Translations under genes and position numbers: made by a program
DNA from: an uncultured Flavobacteriales bacterium
GTDB lineage: Bacteria; Bacteroidota; Bacteroidia; Flavobacteriales_E; Vicingaceae
Direction: 5' to 3'
NCBI GenBank assembly: GCA_913059105.1
Contig: CAJXRL010000115.1
Span: 1 to 8,184, forward strand
Length of the DNA: 8,184 nt
The notes under the pieces: model-generated
The model's database searches: none
The model's input: the letters and a program-made list of their open reading frames with translations, nothing else
What the model was told of the DNA's origin: nothing
In this document: in pieces, positions 6,112-8,184 of the stretch
Numbering within the stretch: position 1 is the stretch's first letter
How the letters are laid out: each line of letters starts with the position of its first letter

Positions 6112-6325
6112 AAAACCTGCCCGTACAGTTTGTTATCGTTTGGTAAACTCAACGTTTTATTACCTTGGGTTTTACTTAGTGTTAGAGAAAACAGGCCTTT
6201 AATTAGCCCCAATTTATTGGGAGGATTCTCCTTTTTGGAGGACGTTGGAAGTTTGATTTAACCGGAAAACCCTAATCCTTATATTTAGGAGTTTACTCAG
6301 AATAACAAGTTGTGCGGGTTTTTTT
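6112..6325 (+). ncRNA. ssrS: 6S-like regulatory RNA (6S-Flavo type) between zapA and rny
   Basis: The 269-bp gap holds a highly paired RNA. CCCGTACAGTTTGTTAT (6120-6136) pairs without interruption with ATAACAAGTTGTGCGGG (6302-6318), 17 bp with three G-U pairs. Inside, GTAAACTC (6143-6150) pairs with GAGTTTAC (6289-6296), and GGGTTTT (6167-6173) with AAAACCC (6266-6272). Small hairpins lie at the apex: CCCAA/TTGGG near 6207-6220 and TCTCC/GGAGGA near 6228-6242. One long rod with internal loops, a length near 200 nt and a place after zapA fit 6S RNA, which mimics an open promoter and binds RNA polymerase. The 6S identity is by architecture and position; I could not run the Rfam 6S-Flavo model. 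The 5' end is approximate and no clear TAnnTTTG promoter was found for it. Confidence 0.7.
6302..6325 (+). terminator. Intrinsic terminator formed by the closing stem of the 6S-like RNA
   Basis: The 3' arm of the 17-bp closing stem (6302-6318, ending CGGG) is followed directly by seven T residues (6319-6325). The 5' arm lies far away at 6120-6136, so termination needs the whole RNA to fold. Only 19 bp separate the T-run from the rny ATG. Confidence 0.65.
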
Positions 6326-6344
6326 ATACAACTAAATTAAAATT

Positions 6345-7886
6345 ATGGATATCGTAAGTATTATCATAGGACTATTAGTAGGAGCAGCCATTGGGGTTGG
6401 TATTGCTGTTGCCATGATAAAAAAGAGCAATGAGAAGAAGGCAAATGCCATCGTTGAAGAAGCTAAAGCAGAGGCAGAAGTTATTAAAAAAGACAAGATT
6501 CTTCAGGCAAAAGAGAAGTTTTTAAGTTTGAAAGAAGAACATGAAAAAGTTATTTCAAGCAGAGAACGGAAGATTGTTGATGCTGAAAATAGAGTGAAGC
6601 AGAAAGAAACTTCGCTTAATAATAAATTGCACGAAAACAACAAAAAAGACAAGGATTTAAAAGCTTTGAGAGGCAACCTTGATAAAAAGGTAGAAGTAGC
6701 AGACTTGCGTCAAGTTGAGTTGGATAAGAATCACAGGATACAAGTAGAAATGCTTGAAAAGACTGCAGGGTTGTCTGCAGATGAAGCAAAATCTCAAATG
6801 GTAGAAGTCTTAAAAGAGGAGGCTAAAACGGATGCAATGGCGCACATTAAAGACACCATTGAAGAAGCTAAAATAAATGCCAATAAAGAAGCTAGGAAAA
6901 TTGTAATTCAATCTATCCAAAGGGTTGCAACAGAGCAAGCTATTGAAAATTCTGTTTCAATATTCAATATTGAGTCGGATGATATGAAAGGTCGAATTAT
7001 TGGTCGTGAAGGGCGAAACATTAGAGCACTTGAAGCTGCAACTGGCGTTGAAGTAGTTGTAGATGATACTCCTGAGGCAATTATTCTATCCTGTTTTGAT
7101 CCTATTCGAAGAGAAACAGCTCGTCTTGCATTGCATCAATTGGTTTCTGATGGTAGAATTCATCCAGCTAGAATTGAAGAGGTTGTTCGTAAGACTAAGA
7201 AGTCACTAGAGGATGAGATTGTAGATATAGGAAAAAAGACGTGTATCGACTTGGGAATTCATGGTTTACATCCTGAGCTACTAAGAATGGTTGGACGAAT
7301 GAAGTATCGTTCTTCTTATGGCCAAAACTTGTTACAACACAGTAGAGAAGTGGCCAACCTTTGTGCGACAATGGCAGCAGAGCTCGGTTTGAATGTGAAG
7401 ATGGCAAAGAGAGCAGGACTTTTACACGATATCGGTAAAGTGCCAGATGATGAGCCAGAACTGCCGCATGCTTTGTTAGGAATGAAATTAGCTGAGAAAT
7501 ATAAAGAGAAGCCGGAAGTATGTAATGCGATTGGTGCTCACCACGACGAAATCGAAATGACTTCTATAATTTCTCCAATTGTTCAGGTTTGTGATGCCGT
7601 TTCAGGTGCAAGACCAGGAGCTCGTAGAGAGATAGTAGAATCTTATATTACTAGAATTAAGGAACTAGAAACCCTTGGAATGTCTCACAATGGCGTTGAG
7701 AAAGCGTATGCAATTCAAGCGGGAAGAGAATTGAGGGTAATTGTAGAGTCTGAAAAGATTAGTGATATGGAAGCAGATAAAATTTCATTCGATATAGCAA
7801 CTAAAATTCAGTCAGACATGACCTATCCCGGTCAGGTAAAGGTTACCGTGATTAGGGAGAAACGATCGGTAAACATTGCGAAGTAA
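6345..7886 (+). CDS. rny: Ribonuclease Y
   Basis: RNase Y is a membrane-tethered endoribonuclease that starts mRNA decay. The 513-aa protein is full length for the family and in canonical order. A transmembrane helix is at about 4-24 (VSIIIGLLVGAAIGVGIAVAM), then a long charged coiled coil (about 27-200). The KH RNA-binding domain is at about 205-270 with the GxxG loop GREG (220-223) in GRIIGREGRNIRALE. The HD phosphohydrolase domain is at about 328-420 with metal-binding candidates His332 (QHSREVA), His361-Asp362 (HDIGK), His399-His400-Asp401 and Asp417 (CDAVSGARPGARRE). A conserved C-terminal domain follows, ending VKVTVIREKRSVNIAK. The ATG at 6345 lies 19 bp after the terminator T-run of the RNA before it, leaving no room for a separate promoter, so transcription probably arrives by read-through. 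The leader is AT-rich with no Shine-Dalgarno site, as is usual in Bacteroidota. Confidence 0.97.
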   Translation: MDIVSIIIGLLVGAAIGVGIAVAMIKKSNEKKANAIVEEAKAEAEVIKKDKILQAKEKFLSLKEEHEKVISSRERKIVDAENRVKQKETSLNNKLHENNKKDKDLKALRGNLDKKVEVADLRQVELDKNHRIQVEMLEKTAGLSADEAKSQMVEVLKEEAKTDAMAHIKDTIEEAKINANKEARKIVIQSIQRVATEQAIENSVSIFNIESDDMKGRIIGREGRNIRALEAATGVEVVVDDTPEAIILSCFDPIRRETARLALHQLVSDGRIHPARIEEVVRKTKKSLEDEIVDIGKKTCIDLGIHGLHPELLRMVGRMKYRSSYGQNLLQHSREVANLCATMAAELGLNVKMAKRAGLLHDIGKVPDDEPELPHALLGMKLAEKYKEKPEVCNAIGAHHDEIEMTSIISPIVQVCDAVSGARPGARREIVESYITRIKELETLGMSHNGVEKAYAIQAGRELRVIVESEKISDMEADKISFDIATKIQSDMTYPGQVKVTVIREKRSVNIAK

Positions 7887-7910
7887 AGGGTAGATTATTT
7901 ATATGAAAGA

Positions 7911-7956
7911 AGCCCTTTTGTAATTTGCGTTAGTGCGCAAAGCAAAAGGGTTTTTT
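7911..7956 (+). terminator. Strong rho-independent terminator of rny
   Basis: CCCTTTTG (7913-7920) pairs with CAAAAGGG (7943-7950), and an inner stem TTTGCG (7924-7929) pairs with CGCAAA (7936-7941) around the loop TTAGTG. Six T residues follow (7951-7956). It sits 24 bp after the rny stop codon. The reverse strand has A-rich and moderately T-rich flanks, so it may also stop transcription of the converging - strand gene. Confidence 0.88.
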
Positions 7957-7981
7957 ATGTGTAGAAATTTGCTCGTTTATC

Positions 7982-8136
7982 CTATAACGCCTCAAATTCT
8001 TCTCGTTTTGCCTCAAACCATTCTTGCATGGCATTTGGCTTTTGCATCATTTCTTGCATTTTGTTCATGGCCTCTAAATGTGCTTTATCTCCTTTTTGAA
8101 ACATTTCCATTCCATGTTGTTTGCTCAATTCTGCTA
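7982..8136 (-). CDS. Partial C-terminus of an unidentified Met/Glu-rich helical protein
   Basis: On the - strand an open frame enters from the right end of the genomic sequence at 8136 and stops at TAG (7984-7982), giving the last 50 residues of a protein. They are highly charged and methionine-rich: eight methionines, with MNKMQEMMQKPNAMQEWFEAKREEFEAL at 23-50 (quoted in two parts: MNKMQEMMQKPNA and MQEWFEAKREEFEAL). The stretch is predicted by eye to be helical and is soluble in character. I do not recognise the family. It converges on rny, with the rny terminator in the 95-bp gap. The 5' part is missing because the contig runs into adapter at 8137. Coding is supported by an uninterrupted frame with sensible amino-acid composition. 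Confidence 0.6.
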
Positions 8137-8184
8137 CTGTCTCTTATACACATCTGACGCTGCCGACGATCTACTCTGTGTAGA
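8137..8184 (-). other. Nextera adapter (Read 1 / i5 side) with i5 index and P5 start, non-genomic
   Basis: CTGTCTCTTATACACATCT (8137-8155) is the Tn5 mosaic end, followed by GACGCTGCCGACGA (8156-8169), the complement of the Nextera Read 1 tail. TCTACTCT (8170-8177) is where the i5 index lies; its complement AGAGTAGA is, from memory, index S504/N504. GTGTAGA (8178-8184) begins the P5 sequence. Any reading frame crossing 8136/8137 is artificial. Confidence 0.98.

Noticed and set aside
7933..8157. Open + strand frame of 74 codons at the right end
   Set aside because: It overlaps the rny terminator, lies opposite the Met-rich - strand frame, and its last residues are encoded by Nextera adapter.

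Overview
The window is an AT-rich stretch of about 8.1 kb of chromosomal DNA from a member of the Bacteroidota, most likely Flavobacteriales-like. The assignment rests on gene content and style: a ZapA/RNase Y pair with a 6S-like RNA between them, an M23 peptidase beside a CarboxypepD_reg-like protein, a GldK-like FGE-fold domain, TAnnTTTG-type promoter boxes, and starts without clear Shine-Dalgarno sites. Genus cannot be read from this sequence. The outermost bases (1-38 and 8137-8184) are not genomic. They are Illumina Nextera adapter, with traces of the i7 and i5 index and P5 sequence, so genomic sequence runs only from 39 to 8136.

Left part (39-1985, + strand): after a probable terminator of an upstream gene and an 11-bp inverted repeat comes a two-gene unit. 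The first gene is a small ECF-like sigma factor with a TTG start. It overlaps by 11 bp a 421-aa single-pass membrane protein. That protein has a short cytoplasmic N-terminus, as an anti-sigma factor would, and an extracytoplasmic formylglycine-generating-enzyme-type (SUMF1/GldK-like) domain without the catalytic cysteines. This is the least ordinary part of the window and could be an envelope-sensing sigma/anti-sigma pair.

Middle (2132-5351, - strand): three envelope genes read leftwards: an M23 lysostaphin-type endopeptidase, a secreted CarboxypepD_reg-like protein, and a membrane-anchored DUF218 (SanA/YdcF/ElyC-like) protein. Two near-identical copies of an AATTCGT-rich repeat lie immediately behind the stop codons of the last two.

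Right part (5499-7886, + strand): a divergently transcribed cell-division and RNA-turnover cluster holds a ZapB-like small coiled-coil protein, ZapA, a structured RNA of about 210 nt resembling 6S RNA (6S-Flavo type) that ends in an intrinsic terminator, and complete RNase Y (rny) followed by a strong hairpin terminator. A last gene on the - strand (7982-8136) is cut off by the adapter. The shared intergenic region between M23 and the coiled-coil gene has a good -7 box facing each way.
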